Assembly (NCBI RefSeq): GCF_031458135.1
Contig: NZ_JAVDXW010000001.1
Span: 2,480,001 to 2,544,000 of the forward strand
Direction of reading: 5' to 3'
Source of the DNA: Haloactinomyces albus
GTDB lineage: Bacteria; Actinomycetota; Actinomycetes; Mycobacteriales; Pseudonocardiaceae
DNA length: 64,000 nucleotides
Position numbers and translations under genes: made by a program. The notes beneath the pieces were generated by a model. It did no database searches. It was not told where the DNA came from and saw only the letters and a list, made by a program, of their open reading frames with translations. The stretch's first letter is position 1; every line of letters begins with the position of its first letter. Positions 36,226 through 44,471 of the stretch are shown here, piece after piece.

Positions 36226-39200
36226 TCAGCGCTCCTCCGAGCGTGCCTGCGTGGGGGTGGGCCGTACCGCTTGCTGCTCGGGCCTGTTGTCCTCGTCCTG
36301 CTGCGGGACCGGTTCCTCGGGACGTTGTTCCGGCTCGTTGCCATCGGGTCGTTGTCCCGGCTCGTTGCCGTCGGGCCGCTGCTCCGGGTCGCCCGCGCCG
36401 GGACGCTCGTCGGGGCAGGGCTGGTCGAAGATGCCGCCACAGGGCTCTCCCGGGTCGTAGCCGGGTGGGTAGGGGCTTGCCGATTCCGACCCGGTCGGTA
36501 TGTCGCTGCGGGTCGGCGGGAGCGAGAACGTCGGGGACTCCGGCGAGGTGGGCGGTTGGGACGAGGTCGAGGGCTGCGTCGGTGTCGGCGGTGGTGTCCG
36601 GAATTGCCCGATTGGGTCGGGTTTCGGGAACTGCTTGACCGGCAAGCCCTCGTGATAGGAGTTCATGAACTCCTCCCAGACAGCACCCGGCAACTCCGAA
36701 CCGAAGACGTCGCTGCCGTTGCTGGACAGCAGCGGGGCCTGAGCACCCCCTTTGTTGTTGGCGCCCATGGCCACGGCCGTGGACAGCTGCGGGGTGTAGC
36801 CCACCATCCACGCCTTGGAGTTGTGCCCGGTGTCACCGAGCTGGTGCGTGCCGGTCTTGGAGGCGACCGGGCGGTCTCCGGCCAAGGCGCGGCCGGAGTG
36901 CTGGGCGACTCCGAGCATGCTCTCGGTGACGTTGGCCGCCAGGTTCTTGCTCCGCTGTGCACTGTCGGCGAAGGCGGGCTCCGGGCTCGAGCCGAACTTC
37001 TGGACGAGTTCCCCCTCTCCATTGAGGATTTTGGCGACGAATCGCGGCTCGACGCGTTTGCCGTCGGCCAACGCTCCGTAGGCGTTGGCCATGTTGAGCG
37101 GGGTGACTCGGTAGGCACCGAGTGCGATTTTGGCTTGGACAGTGCCGTCGCTCGACTGCAGCGTCGCCTTGCCGTCGCGTTTGCGCGGGACGCCTGCCTC
37201 GTGAGCGGCCTCGGCGACCTTGTCCGTCCCGAACTTGAGGGCCATGTTGACGAAGGCGGTGTTGACCGACTTCGTCGTGGCTTCCCGGACACCGCAGTGT
37301 TTCGGCCTGTCGCACCGCACGCCACCGGCATTGACGTACTTGATGCCCGCGATCGTCTGGGGCGAGGAGCCGTCGTAGGTCTTGCCGATCCCCTGGCCCT
37401 TCTTGAGACCCGCCAATGTGACGAACGGTTTGAACGACGAGCCCGGCTCCTGCGGAGTGTTCGCCCAGTCGAGACCGACGACGTCGCTGCCGTAATACGC
37501 CCGGACCGCGCCACTACTCGGGTCGGTGGCCACCAGCGAGGGATGGATGTTGTCCGGCTGGTCCTGCATCACCGTGTTGACCGCCTTGATCGCCGCCTGC
37601 TGTGCCTCCGGATCGAGGGTGGTCACCACCTGCAGGCCCTGGCTGCTCAGTTCGCTGCGGGTGTAGCCCGCTTTCTCCAGTTCGAGCAATACCCGCTTCT
37701 TGATGAGGAGCTGATTCGCGGTGATCCCTTCACCCTGCCAGGCGAAGCGCGGCTCGGTGGTCGGTATCTGCAGGGTTTTCTCCTGCTGTTTGGTGATCCA
37801 GCCGTTGTCGGCCATCTCGCGGATGACGTATTCCCACCGGGCCTTGCCCTGCTCCGGGTTGACGCGAGGATCGTTGCCGGTCGGCAACTGCACCATGCCC
37901 GCCAGCACGGCGGACTCGGCCGCGTTGAGTTCCTTCGGCAGCTTGTTGAAGTACGCGTCGGCGGCGTTGTGAATCCCGTAGGCGTCGCGTCCGTAGTAGG
38001 CGGTGTTCAGGTACGCCTTGAGGATCGTGTCCTTGCTGTACTGGTTGGTCAGCTTGAAGGCGCGGACGATCTCGGTGAACTTGCGCTGCAGCGTGTGCGC
38101 GTCGTTGCCGGTGCTGCGCTTGACGTACTGCTGGGTGATGGTGGAACCGCCACCCTGTCCACCGGTGAGTTGTTTCCACGCCGCGCGCGCGATTCCCGTG
38201 GGGGAAAAGCCCGGATTGCTGTAGAAGTTCGCGGACTCGGCGGCCAGAATGGCATGTTGCATGTCCTTCGAGACCTCGCTGAGGTCCTTGATCAGGACGC
38301 GAGTCGTACCGTCCGACTCCGAGAACTTGTTGATCAGGGAACCGTCGTTGTACTTGAGCGCGATGCTCGTGTTGTACTCGCGCGCGACCTTCGCCGGGGG
38401 CTTGACGTCGAGCTTGAAGTAGAGGACGGCGAACGCCACAGCGGGCACGAGGAACATCAAAGCGGCGCCGACGTAGCAGGTGCGGCGGATTCGACGCCAG
38501 ATCTTCTTGCGCCGGGCCTTGCGTGCACGCGCAGCGCTCATTTCGTCGTCCGCGGAGTCGCCGAAGTCATCGTCGCCCGGGTCCTCGTCATCGTCCGGGT
38601 AGTCGTATTCGTCGTAGTGATCCGGCTCCTCGGGATCATCATCGGCGTAGTAGTTGTAGGCGCCCTGATTCGCACGGTGGGTGAGCAGTTCGGGTTCGCG
38701 CGCGGCCGAGTCCGGTCCGTTCGTGGAGGCAGCCGCACTCGCCGCGACTCCACCGACGGCCGCGCCCTGCCCGTGGGACGTGGTGGCATCGGGCCCCATC
38801 GAGGGGAGATGGTCGGTCGGTCGCTCACCCGGGGCGTCCGGTTGCCGGCCCCCCGGGTACCGGGTCGTGGGTGGCTGGCCCGGTGGCTGCTGCGGTGGGG
38901 AACCCTGTGGGAAGCCCGGAGGTGGGCCGCCCGCGTAGGGCGGTTGCGGAGGTGGCTGACCGGCTGGGGGAGGCGAAGCGAACGTGGTCGGTGGTTCGGG
39001 GTGGTTTCCACCACGTCCGGAGCCACTATCTCCGGCGCCACCTGCGGTGTCTCGTCCTGCCAGGCGATCCCCGAGTGAAGGGGAGTCGTCCTCGTCGTCG
39101 AACGACGGAACCCAGGCCCCCGTTTGCTCCTGGGGCGTCTCCGATTCCGGCCGCGCAGCTCCCCCCGTACCGGAGTGTGCAGGCGGGACGGCCTGATGCT

Positions 39201-39834
39201 GGGTGGTCTCCCGGTTCGCCTCGTCGGAGTCGGGGAAGCCACGGTGGTTCGGCGAGGGCGTGCCGGGCGGTGGTGCGGATGCGGACGGCCACTGCGGGGC
39301 CGGATCGGATGCGGGCCAGCCCGGCTGACCATGCGTCCCGTTCGACGGGTGGGGTGGGCCGGCTGAGCCTGCGCCGGGCTCCGCACCTGGCCACTGCGGT
39401 CCACCCGCGGATCCCTGCGGGGGTTGTGGTGGCCGCGGTGGCGGTTGGCCCTGCGGTGGGGGCGGGGGGGCCTGCGGAGATCCCTGCGGTGGCTGGGGTG
39501 GCCGCTGTGGCGGTCCTTGCGGTGGCCGACTCTGTGGCTGCTGGGGAGCCTGCTGCGGCGGTTGCTGCGGTGGCTGCGCCCGCGGTGGCTGCTGGGGAAC
39601 CTGCTGCGGCGGTTGTGCCTGCGGTGGAGGAGGTCCCTGTGGTGCTTGTCCCTCCGGCTGCTGCGGGGGGTGCTGCGGCCGGCCCCGCATACCGGAGTGC
39701 GGATTCTGCGGGGGCCCGTGTGGAGGGGGCGGGGGTGATGCGGGACGCTCGCTGGGGTGATCGACTTCCCTGTTGTCTCCGGTGGATTGCCACGAGGGGC
39801 GGCCGTCGGACCGGTCGTCACGCTCGTCGTTCAC
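36226..39834 (-). CDS. ponA1: Class A penicillin-binding protein with a very long Pro/Gln-rich cytoplasmic region
   Basis: A bifunctional peptidoglycan synthase. The 1202 residues comprise: a cytoplasmic head 1-450, very rich in Pro/Gln and ending in an acidic stretch (YADDDPEEPDHYDEYDYPDD); one TM (453-474); glycosyltransferase domain (E533 in AAESANFYSNPGF, then GGGSTITQQYVK); transpeptidase domain with SxxK (S799SFK802), SxN (S856VN858) and KTG (993-995); and a Pro/Glu/Gln-rich extracellular tail with repeated PEQRPDGNEP units. GTG 39834 has GGAGG nine bases upstream. Synteny with Rv0050 supports ponA1. The head may bind divisome/elongasome partners or be phosphorylated. Confidence 0.93.
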   Translation of the reverse strand: MNDERDDRSDGRPSWQSTGDNREVDHPSERPASPPPPPHGPPQNPHSGMRGRPQHPPQQPEGQAPQGPPPPQAQPPQQVPQQPPRAQPPQQPPQQAPQQPQSRPPQGPPQRPPQPPQGSPQAPPPPPQGQPPPRPPQPPQGSAGGPQWPGAEPGAGSAGPPHPSNGTHGQPGWPASDPAPQWPSASAPPPGTPSPNHRGFPDSDEANRETTQHQAVPPAHSGTGGAARPESETPQEQTGAWVPSFDDEDDSPSLGDRLAGRDTAGGAGDSGSGRGGNHPEPPTTFASPPPAGQPPPQPPYAGGPPPGFPQGSPPQQPPGQPPTTRYPGGRQPDAPGERPTDHLPSMGPDATTSHGQGAAVGGVAASAAASTNGPDSAAREPELLTHRANQGAYNYYADDDPEEPDHYDEYDYPDDDEDPGDDDFGDSADDEMSAARARKARRKKIWRRIRRTCYVGAALMFLVPAVAFAVLYFKLDVKPPAKVAREYNTSIALKYNDGSLINKFSESDGTTRVLIKDLSEVSKDMQHAILAAESANFYSNPGFSPTGIARAAWKQLTGGQGGGSTITQQYVKRSTGNDAHTLQRKFTEIVRAFKLTNQYSKDTILKAYLNTAYYGRDAYGIHNAADAYFNKLPKELNAAESAVLAGMVQLPTGNDPRVNPEQGKARWEYVIREMADNGWITKQQEKTLQIPTTEPRFAWQGEGITANQLLIKKRVLLELEKAGYTRSELSSQGLQVVTTLDPEAQQAAIKAVNTVMQDQPDNIHPSLVATDPSSGAVRAYYGSDVVGLDWANTPQEPGSSFKPFVTLAGLKKGQGIGKTYDGSSPQTIAGIKYVNAGGVRCDRPKHCGVREATTKSVNTAFVNMALKFGTDKVAEAAHEAGVPRKRDGKATLQSSDGTVQAKIALGAYRVTPLNMANAYGALADGKRVEPRFVAKILNGEGELVQKFGSSPEPAFADSAQRSKNLAANVTESMLGVAQHSGRALAGDRPVASKTGTHQLGDTGHNSKAWMVGYTPQLSTAVAMGANNKGGAQAPLLSSNGSDVFGSELPGAVWEEFMNSYHEGLPVKQFPKPDPIGQFRTPPPTPTQPSTSSQPPTSPESPTFSLPPTRSDIPTGSESASPYPPGYDPGEPCGGIFDQPCPDERPGAGDPEQRPDGNEPGQRPDGNEPEQRPEEPVPQQDEDNRPEQQAVRPTPTQARSEER

Positions 39835-39925
39835 GAGTAGTCCTCCAGGACAGGCGTCAACGGACGCCGTGCGGTGCGCTTACGTCGGCCGGGTGCCTGC
39901 ATCCGGTGCCGTCGAGCGTGCTGAT

Positions 39926-40336
39926 TCACTCGGCCGCGGTCCTGCGCCCGGGGCGTCGGCCATCACGGCCGCCGGTTCCCAGGACGTATGACAGCACCAG
40001 ATGGTTCCAATTACATGTTCGGCACACCTCGACGACGAAAACGTTGAACTCTTTGAACATGGTGGCCATGCGCTCGAGTTCCTCGGGGCTACGGGCCGAG
40101 TTCGACGCGTGCTTGAGCTCGTCCCCGAAGACCCAGGAGACCTGAGTCAGCTGCTCCTTGCGGCAGACCGGGCAGGTCACATCGCTGGGCTCACCATGGA
40201 ACTTTGCCGCCTGTAGCAGGTACGGGTCGGCATCGCAGACCTCCATCACCCCGACTCGGCCAGCATGAACCTGCGCGAGCAGCGACCTGCGCCGCAACGC
40301 GTAATCCACTACCTGCCGTTGGGTCCGCACGACCAC
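39926..40336 (-). CDS. DUF5318 family zinc-ribbon-like protein
   Basis: 136 residues. QRQVVDYALRRRSLLAQVHA at the N-terminus, and two CxxC pairs, VTCPVCRKEQL and VEVCRTCNWNHLVLSYVLG, which probably bind one zinc. Function unknown. It lies directly upstream of ponA1 on the same strand (91 bp), as does its mycobacterial counterpart (Rv0049). Start GTG 40336; GTG 40330 is equally plausible. Confidence 0.85.
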   Translation of the reverse strand: MVVRTQRQVVDYALRRRSLLAQVHAGRVGVMEVCDADPYLLQAAKFHGEPSDVTCPVCRKEQLTQVSWVFGDELKHASNSARSPEELERMATMFKEFNVFVVEVCRTCNWNHLVLSYVLGTGGRDGRRPGRRTAAE

Positions 40337-40434
40337 AGGGTACGTGCCGAATCCGAATGCTCCAGGCCCCGTTCAGGTCACAGTCACCTTCGGGCCCCGG
40401 AATTGTTGCGTCGAACACGCTGGTGGACCCGAAA

Positions 40435-40465
40435 TTGAGTTGTCGATATATCGGGGCGATATAAT
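40435..40465 (+). promoter_or_regulatory. Promoter of the PadR gene with an embedded palindrome
   Basis: A perfect -10 hexamer TATAAT (40460-40465) and a -35-like TTGAGT (40435-40440) with 19-bp spacing. Between them lies the palindrome CGATATATCG (40444-40453), with a half-copy CGATATA (40457-40463) overlapping the -10. The region is strikingly AT-rich for this genome. A repressor bound there would block the promoter; the PadR product is the obvious candidate. Confidence 0.6.
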
Positions 40466-40557
40466 GCCGCGTCGGATGCGGTTACGCCCGAGACGGCCAA
40501 GCCGACCCGGGACAACCGGACACAGTGTGACCGCGCAGGCGGCCGGAGGAGGCGCGC

Positions 40558-41145
40558 ATGTTGGAGCTTGCCGTGCTCGGCTTCCTGCAGGAAGCGCCGA
40601 TGCATGGCTACGAACTGCGCAAAAGGTTGCACGAAACGCTCGGAACGGTCCGTGCTTTCTCCTGTGGCACCCTCTACCCGACGCTGCGCAGGATGCTGCG
40701 TGCCGGACTGATCGCGGAAGAAGCAGAGGAGCCGGGAAAGCGGAGCCGGGGACGGCGGACCCGACGTGTGTACCGGATCACGTCCGACGGTCGGGACCGG
40801 TTCCGTGCACTGGTGGAGGACTGCGGGCCGCAGGTGTGCCAGGACGATTCGTTCGGGGTGCGACTGGCTTTCTTCGCCCGAACCCCGGGGGATATCCGCC
40901 TGCGGATCCTGGAGAGCCGCAGGCGGCGGGTCGAGCAGCGACGCGAGGGACTGCGTGCGGCGCTGTCCGGTACGAGCGAGCAACTGGACTGCTACACGCG
41001 GGCGTTGCATCGCCTGGGGTTGGACAACAGTGAACGCGAAGTCGCCTGGCTGGATGCCCTGATCGAATACGAACGAACCGAGCAGGCTGCTTCGTGTGGT
41101 CGAACCCGGGAGGTCCGCCCCTGGGAGGACGGACGGTTCCACTGA
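40558..41145 (+). CDS. PadR-family transcriptional regulator
   Basis: 195 residues. N-terminal winged helix (MLELAVLGFLQEAPMHGYEL, FSCGTLYPTLRRMLRAGLIA and GRRTRRVYRITSDGRDRFRA) and a C-terminal helical dimerisation domain of the Vir/PadR_C type. GGAGGAGG precedes the ATG. It ends directly before ino1 (51 bp to the ino1 start), so it probably regulates itself and inositol phosphate synthesis. The mycobacterial equivalent is Rv0047c next to ino1. Confidence 0.9.
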   Translation: MLELAVLGFLQEAPMHGYELRKRLHETLGTVRAFSCGTLYPTLRRMLRAGLIAEEAEEPGKRSRGRRTRRVYRITSDGRDRFRALVEDCGPQVCQDDSFGVRLAFFARTPGDIRLRILESRRRRVEQRREGLRAALSGTSEQLDCYTRALHRLGLDNSEREVAWLDALIEYERTEQAASCGRTREVRPWEDGRFH

Positions 41146-41196
41146 ATGCATACACCAGACTCAACCAAGGCAGGATCACAAAGGAGGCTTGCGGTG

Positions 41197-42300
41197 ATGG
41201 GCGGAGATCGTCGCGGTGAGAAGGCCACATCGGACGCGGTCCGGGTGGCGGTCGTCGGTGTGGGCAACTGTGCCGCCTCGCTGGTGCAGGGCGTGCAGTA
41301 CTACGCCGATGCAGACCCGGACAGCCGAGTGCCGGGGCTGATGCACGTCGACTTCGGCGGTTACCACGTCGGCGCCCTGCAGTTCGTCGCCGCGTTCGAC
41401 GTGGATGCCAAAAAGGTCGGGCGTGATCTGTCCGAAGCCGTCGTGGCCAGTGAGAACAACACCACCAAGATCGCGGACGTCCCTCCGCTGGGAGTTACCG
41501 TGCAGCGTGGCCACACTCTGGACGGGCTCGGCCAGTACTACCGGGAGACCATCGAGGAGTCCGATGAGCATCCGGTCGACGTGGCTCGTGCGCTGCAGGA
41601 GTCCGAAGCCGATGTCCTGGTGTCCTACCTTCCGGTGGGCTCGGAGGGTGCGGACAAGTTCTATGCACAGGCCGCGATCGACGCCGGAGTGGCGTTCGTC
41701 AACGCGCTGCCGGTGTTCATCGCCTCCGACCCGGAATGGGCACGCAAGTTCACCGACGCCGGGGTGCCGATCATCGGGGATGACATCAAATCGCAGATCG
41801 GTGCCACGATCACGCACCGGGTGCTGGCCAAACTGTTCGAGGACCGTGGGGTGCACCTGGATCGCACGATGCAGCTCAACGTGGGCGGGAACATGGACTT
41901 CCTGAACATGAAGGAGCCCGAGCGGCTGGACTCGAAGAAGACGTCCAAGACCCAGTCGGTGACCTCTCAGGTGGACCGGGAGCTGGGCAGGCGCAATGTG
42001 CACATCGGGCCGTCGGACTACGTACCGTGGCTGGACGACCGGAAGTGGGCCTACATCCGGCTGGAGGGACGCGCGTTCGGTGATGTCCCGCTGAACCTGG
42101 AGTACAAGCTGGAGGTGTGGGACTCGCCGAATTCGGCGGGCATCATCATCGATGCGATCCGCGCTGCGAAGATCGCCAAGGACCGCGGACTCGGTGGCCC
42201 GATCCTGTCGGCGTCGTCGTACTTCATGAAGTCCCCGCCGGAGCAGTACTCCGACTCCGAGGCTTACCAGGCCGTCGAGGACTTCATCACGGGGGGCTGA
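41197..42300 (+). CDS. ino1: myo-Inositol-1(3)-phosphate synthase
   Basis: Converts glucose 6-phosphate to inositol 3-phosphate, the entry to phosphatidylinositol and mycothiol. 367 residues, the same length as I recall for the mycobacterial enzyme. NAD-binding [20 protein letters not shown], then [20 protein letters not shown], and the active-site region [16 protein letters not shown], with [12 protein letters not shown] and [17 protein letters not shown] lies nine bases before ATG 41197 (a GTG at 41194 is also possible). Downstream of PadR, same strand. Confidence 0.95.
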   Translation: MGGDRRGEKATSDAVRVAVVGVGNCAASLVQGVQYYADADPDSRVPGLMHVDFGGYHVGALQFVAAFDVDAKKVGRDLSEAVVASENNTTKIADVPPLGVTVQRGHTLDGLGQYYRETIEESDEHPVDVARALQESEADVLVSYLPVGSEGADKFYAQAAIDAGVAFVNALPVFIASDPEWARKFTDAGVPIIGDDIKSQIGATITHRVLAKLFEDRGVHLDRTMQLNVGGNMDFLNMKEPERLDSKKTSKTQSVTSQVDRELGRRNVHIGPSDYVPWLDDRKWAYIRLEGRAFGDVPLNLEYKLEVWDSPNSAGIIIDAIRAAKIAKDRGLGGPILSASSYFMKSPPEQYSDSEAYQAVEDFITGG

Positions 42301-42329
42301 ACCGCGGGTGGCTGAGCGGCGAACCGGTG

Positions 42330-42380
42330 GAGTGAACGGAACTTTCATCTCCATGAACGAGACGAGAGTTCCGTTCACTC
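42330..42380. terminator. Bidirectional terminator between ino1 and the cold-shock gene
   Basis: 14-bp perfect arms (GAGTGAACGGAACT / AGTTCCGTTCACTC) enclosing a TTCAT-CTCC-ATGAA inner hairpin, in the gap where the two genes converge. Confidence 0.75.
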
Positions 42381-42411
42381 ACATCGGGAATCGCTCACTC
42401 ACATCGAGTGA

Positions 42412-42615
42412 TCACAGAGTGCGCACGCCACTCGCCTGCGGGCCCTTGGGGCCCTGGGTGACCTCGTAGGTCACCTGCTGGTCCTCGTCGAGGCTGCGGA
42501 AGCCGTCGGCATCGATCGCCGAGTAGTGCACGAACACGTCGCCGCCGCCCTCATCCGGGGCGATGAATCCGTAGCCCTTTTCGTCGTTGAACCACTTCAC
42601 GGTTCCCTGTGCCAT
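42412..42615 (-). CDS. Cold-shock protein (CspA family)
   Basis: 67 residues, a single OB-fold RNA chaperone. [20 protein letters not shown] carries RNP1 and [12 protein letters not shown]2. AGGAGACAGAC precedes ATG 42615. The long upstream gap (to 42888) could form the structured 5' leader usual for csp genes. Confidence 0.95.
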   Translation of the reverse strand: MAQGTVKWFNDEKGYGFIAPDEGGGDVFVHYSAIDADGFRSLDEDQQVTYEVTQGPKGPQASGVRTL

Positions 42616-42888
42616 GTCTGTCTCCTGTTCAGGCTGGGATACGGGCGGCCACCCGGTGTGGCGGCCCGGGCCGATGGGTTGAAGACGGCAACTACTCCAG
42701 CGTGACCAAAGACAGCAGCGCGCCCGCACCGACTTCCTGCGAGCGTGCACGAACACGAACCCAGAAACTGCAACGACCATCCCTTACAACGGGGACGAGT
42801 CTACCGGGTATTCCCTCGCGGGGCGTTGCCCCACCGGCAGACACGCCGGGCTCACCGGGTCGTGCCGAAGAGGCGACCCGGTTTCGCC

Positions 42889-43431
42889 TCACCGCTTCTC
42901 CGGCGGGGTGGAGCGCTGCTGCAGCGCGGCATACGCGTATTGCAGGAAGTCCGCACCGGCCACGGAGGCATAGATGGTGCCCACCGCACGGGTGGCGCCG
43001 GGAGCGAAGGTGTGGCCCGCGAACAGTCCGGAAGCCACCCACGGGGCCAGGCAGAACGGGCACGAGACCAGCTCTCCGATGGCGTGCTCCGCTCCCGGGG
43101 CCCGGACTTCCTCGTGCAGTTCCGAGGGTGCCGAGGCACCCTCGAATCTGGTGAACGGCATCCGCAGCGGACTGGTGATCGGATCCTTGGCGAGTGACCG
43201 GCTGATCTTGTGCGTGGCCAGTGTCATGAGCGCCAGGTCGCCCACCCCGAGCCGTGGTGACGGCCTGCCCGTGGCTCGGGCGGCTCCCGCCGCGCCGGAA
43301 GCACCGACCAGGTAGGTCGCAAGGCTGATCGAATAGCCCGTGATCGGCCGTGGCGCCTCTCCGCTGTACTCGGCGCGCTGCCTGGCGAACCATTCGCGAA
43401 AAGCCTGTGCCCCTCGGCGCAGTAGCTTCAC
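42889..43431 (-). CDS. DUF1360 family membrane protein
   Basis: 180 residues from the GTG at 43431 (GGGGGGAGA upstream). The domain is recognised by LGVGDLALMTLATHKISRSL, DPITSPLRMPFTRFEG and GELVSCPFCLAPWVASGLFA (CPFC pair), with three to four short TM helices. Bacillus members are spore-associated (CotY/YjlB region) but the function is not settled. It is transcribed away from the 43825 gene across a 393-bp gap. Confidence 0.85.
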   Translation of the reverse strand: MKLLRRGAQAFREWFARQRAEYSGEAPRPITGYSISLATYLVGASGAAGAARATGRPSPRLGVGDLALMTLATHKISRSLAKDPITSPLRMPFTRFEGASAPSELHEEVRAPGAEHAIGELVSCPFCLAPWVASGLFAGHTFAPGATRAVGTIYASVAGADFLQYAYAALQQRSTPPEKR

Positions 43432-43824
43432 CGTGTGTCTCCCCCCGGTCTTCGACGGCACGGCACCTACCGGTCTGTGGTTTCTCTGTTTCCACGCACG
43501 AGGGCTGCCAAACGGCCGCACCGGGTATCTCGCCGCGCACGCCGTTGTCATGGTGCGCACCACGGGAAAGCCGTGCCTGCCCTGCCGTGGCGGTCGTTCG
43601 AGGTGCGTGACCTTTCCGGGCGTGGGATTGTGAGAGGCGGCAGGCCCGAGCGAGTCCTCCCTTCACATTTTTGCGGCTCGCTCGATTTTTCCGGTCGCCA
43701 GTCACGCTGTTTTCGGTGGTGGGGTCGCACGACCAGTGCCGTTCGTGTCACCGGTGCGCCCGGTTCCGCTGACCGGGGCATCGAAGCCTCCGCTGCCTGC
43801 GATCCGTCGAGAGGAGTTGCCCGC
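43432..43824. other. 393-bp divergent intergenic region
   Basis: No gene seen. It must hold promoters for the DUF1360 gene and the tandem small-protein genes. The only structure noted is a stem followed by a T-run at 43647-43690. Confidence 0.7.
43647..43690 (+). terminator. Stem-loop with T-run upstream of the 43825 gene
   Basis: 8-bp perfect stem (CGAGCGAG at 43647-43654, CTCGCTCG at 43677-43684) followed by ATTTTT. It looks like an intrinsic terminator read on the plus strand, 135 bp before the first small gene; it could be a leader attenuator or insulate the operon. Confidence 0.45.
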
Positions 43825-44094
43825 ATGGCCGACGATTACCAGGATCTGATCAAAGTCCGTGAGGTGACCGATATCCACTCCAACTGGAGTGATCACGGTA
43901 GTGGTGAGCCGGGCAAGTTCTCGTTCCAGCTCATCCTCGACGATGGTGCCGAGGAAGCGGTCATCCGGCCGACGCCCGAGGACAGCGACGTCATGCTGGC
44001 CATGTTGGAGGCGTCCCGGTCGATTTTCTTCGATGAGGACCGCAGAGTCGTCGTGTTCGGCAGTCTCGCGCTCGGTGGCGCAGCGAAGTCCTGA
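43825..44094 (+). CDS. Small protein of unknown function, first of a tandem pair
   Basis: 89 residues. ADDYQDLIKVREVTDIHSNW, then SGEPGKFSFQLILDDGAEEA and VIRPTPEDSDVMLAMLEASR. No TM or signal. The core HxNWSxxGSGEPGKFSFQLxLDDGAEEAVIRPT is shared with the next gene (about 60 percent identical overall in the first 60 residues), pointing to a local duplication. GAGGAG precedes the ATG. Predicted beta-rich. Family unknown to me. Confidence 0.75.
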   Translation: MADDYQDLIKVREVTDIHSNWSDHGSGEPGKFSFQLILDDGAEEAVIRPTPEDSDVMLAMLEASRSIFFDEDRRVVVFGSLALGGAAKS

Positions 44095-44104
44095 GGAGGC
44101 GGAC

Positions 44105-44350
44105 ATGGCAGACAAATCGGATCTGATTCACATTCGCAAGGTCACCGACCTGCATGCCAACTGGAGCGAGCAGGGTAGTGGTGAGCCGGGCAAGTTCTCG
44201 TTCCAGCTCGTCCTCGATGACGGTGCCGAGGAAGCGGTCATCCGGCCGACGGCGAAATCCGCCAAGGTTCTTGTCGGTGAATTCGTGGCCGGGAAGAGTT
44301 TCTACTACGACACCAGCCGCGGAGTGCTACTTCTCCGCGGATTGGACTAG
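44105..44350 (+). CDS. Small protein of unknown function, second of a tandem pair
   Basis: 81 residues. ADKSDLIHIRKVTDLHANWS, SGEPGKFSFQLVLDDGAEEA, ending FYYDTSRGVLLLRGLD. Paralogue of the 43825 product; the C-terminal half differs more. It starts 10 bp after the previous stop with GGAGG, so they are one operon and may form a hetero-oligomer. The operon ends at the 42-bp palindrome. Confidence 0.75.
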   Translation: MADKSDLIHIRKVTDLHANWSEQGSGEPGKFSFQLVLDDGAEEAVIRPTAKSAKVLVGEFVAGKSFYYDTSRGVLLLRGLD

Positions 44351-44373
44351 GTTCCGCCTGGTGGATCATGTGC

Positions 44374-44415
44374 GGTGGGGTTGGTCAATTTCTCGAGAAA
44401 TTGACCAACCCCACC
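44374..44415. repeat. 42-bp perfect palindrome between convergent genes
   Basis: Every base pairs in a 21-bp arm on each side, with TTTCTCGAGAAA at the centre and GGTCAATTTC arms as at 15192. It lies 24 bp after the small-protein operon and 57 bp after the end of the convergent dehydrogenase gene. It would act as a terminator both ways and may also be a protein-binding or recombination-prone site. Confidence 0.85.
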
Positions 44416-44471
44416 CAGGGGCAGGATCAGCCGGGCACGCCCGCTGAGTCCTCCCTGGCGGAACTTGCGTT

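Noticed and set aside
36166-39078. A 970-codon plus-strand frame antisense to the PBP
   Set aside because: Same cause; the PBP reading has all catalytic motifs. The Arg/Gly-rich product of the antisense frame looks like nonsense.
43340-43633. Plus-strand frame of 97 codons between the DUF1360 and small-protein genes
   Set aside because: Overlaps the real minus-strand DUF1360 gene; no ribosome site or family.
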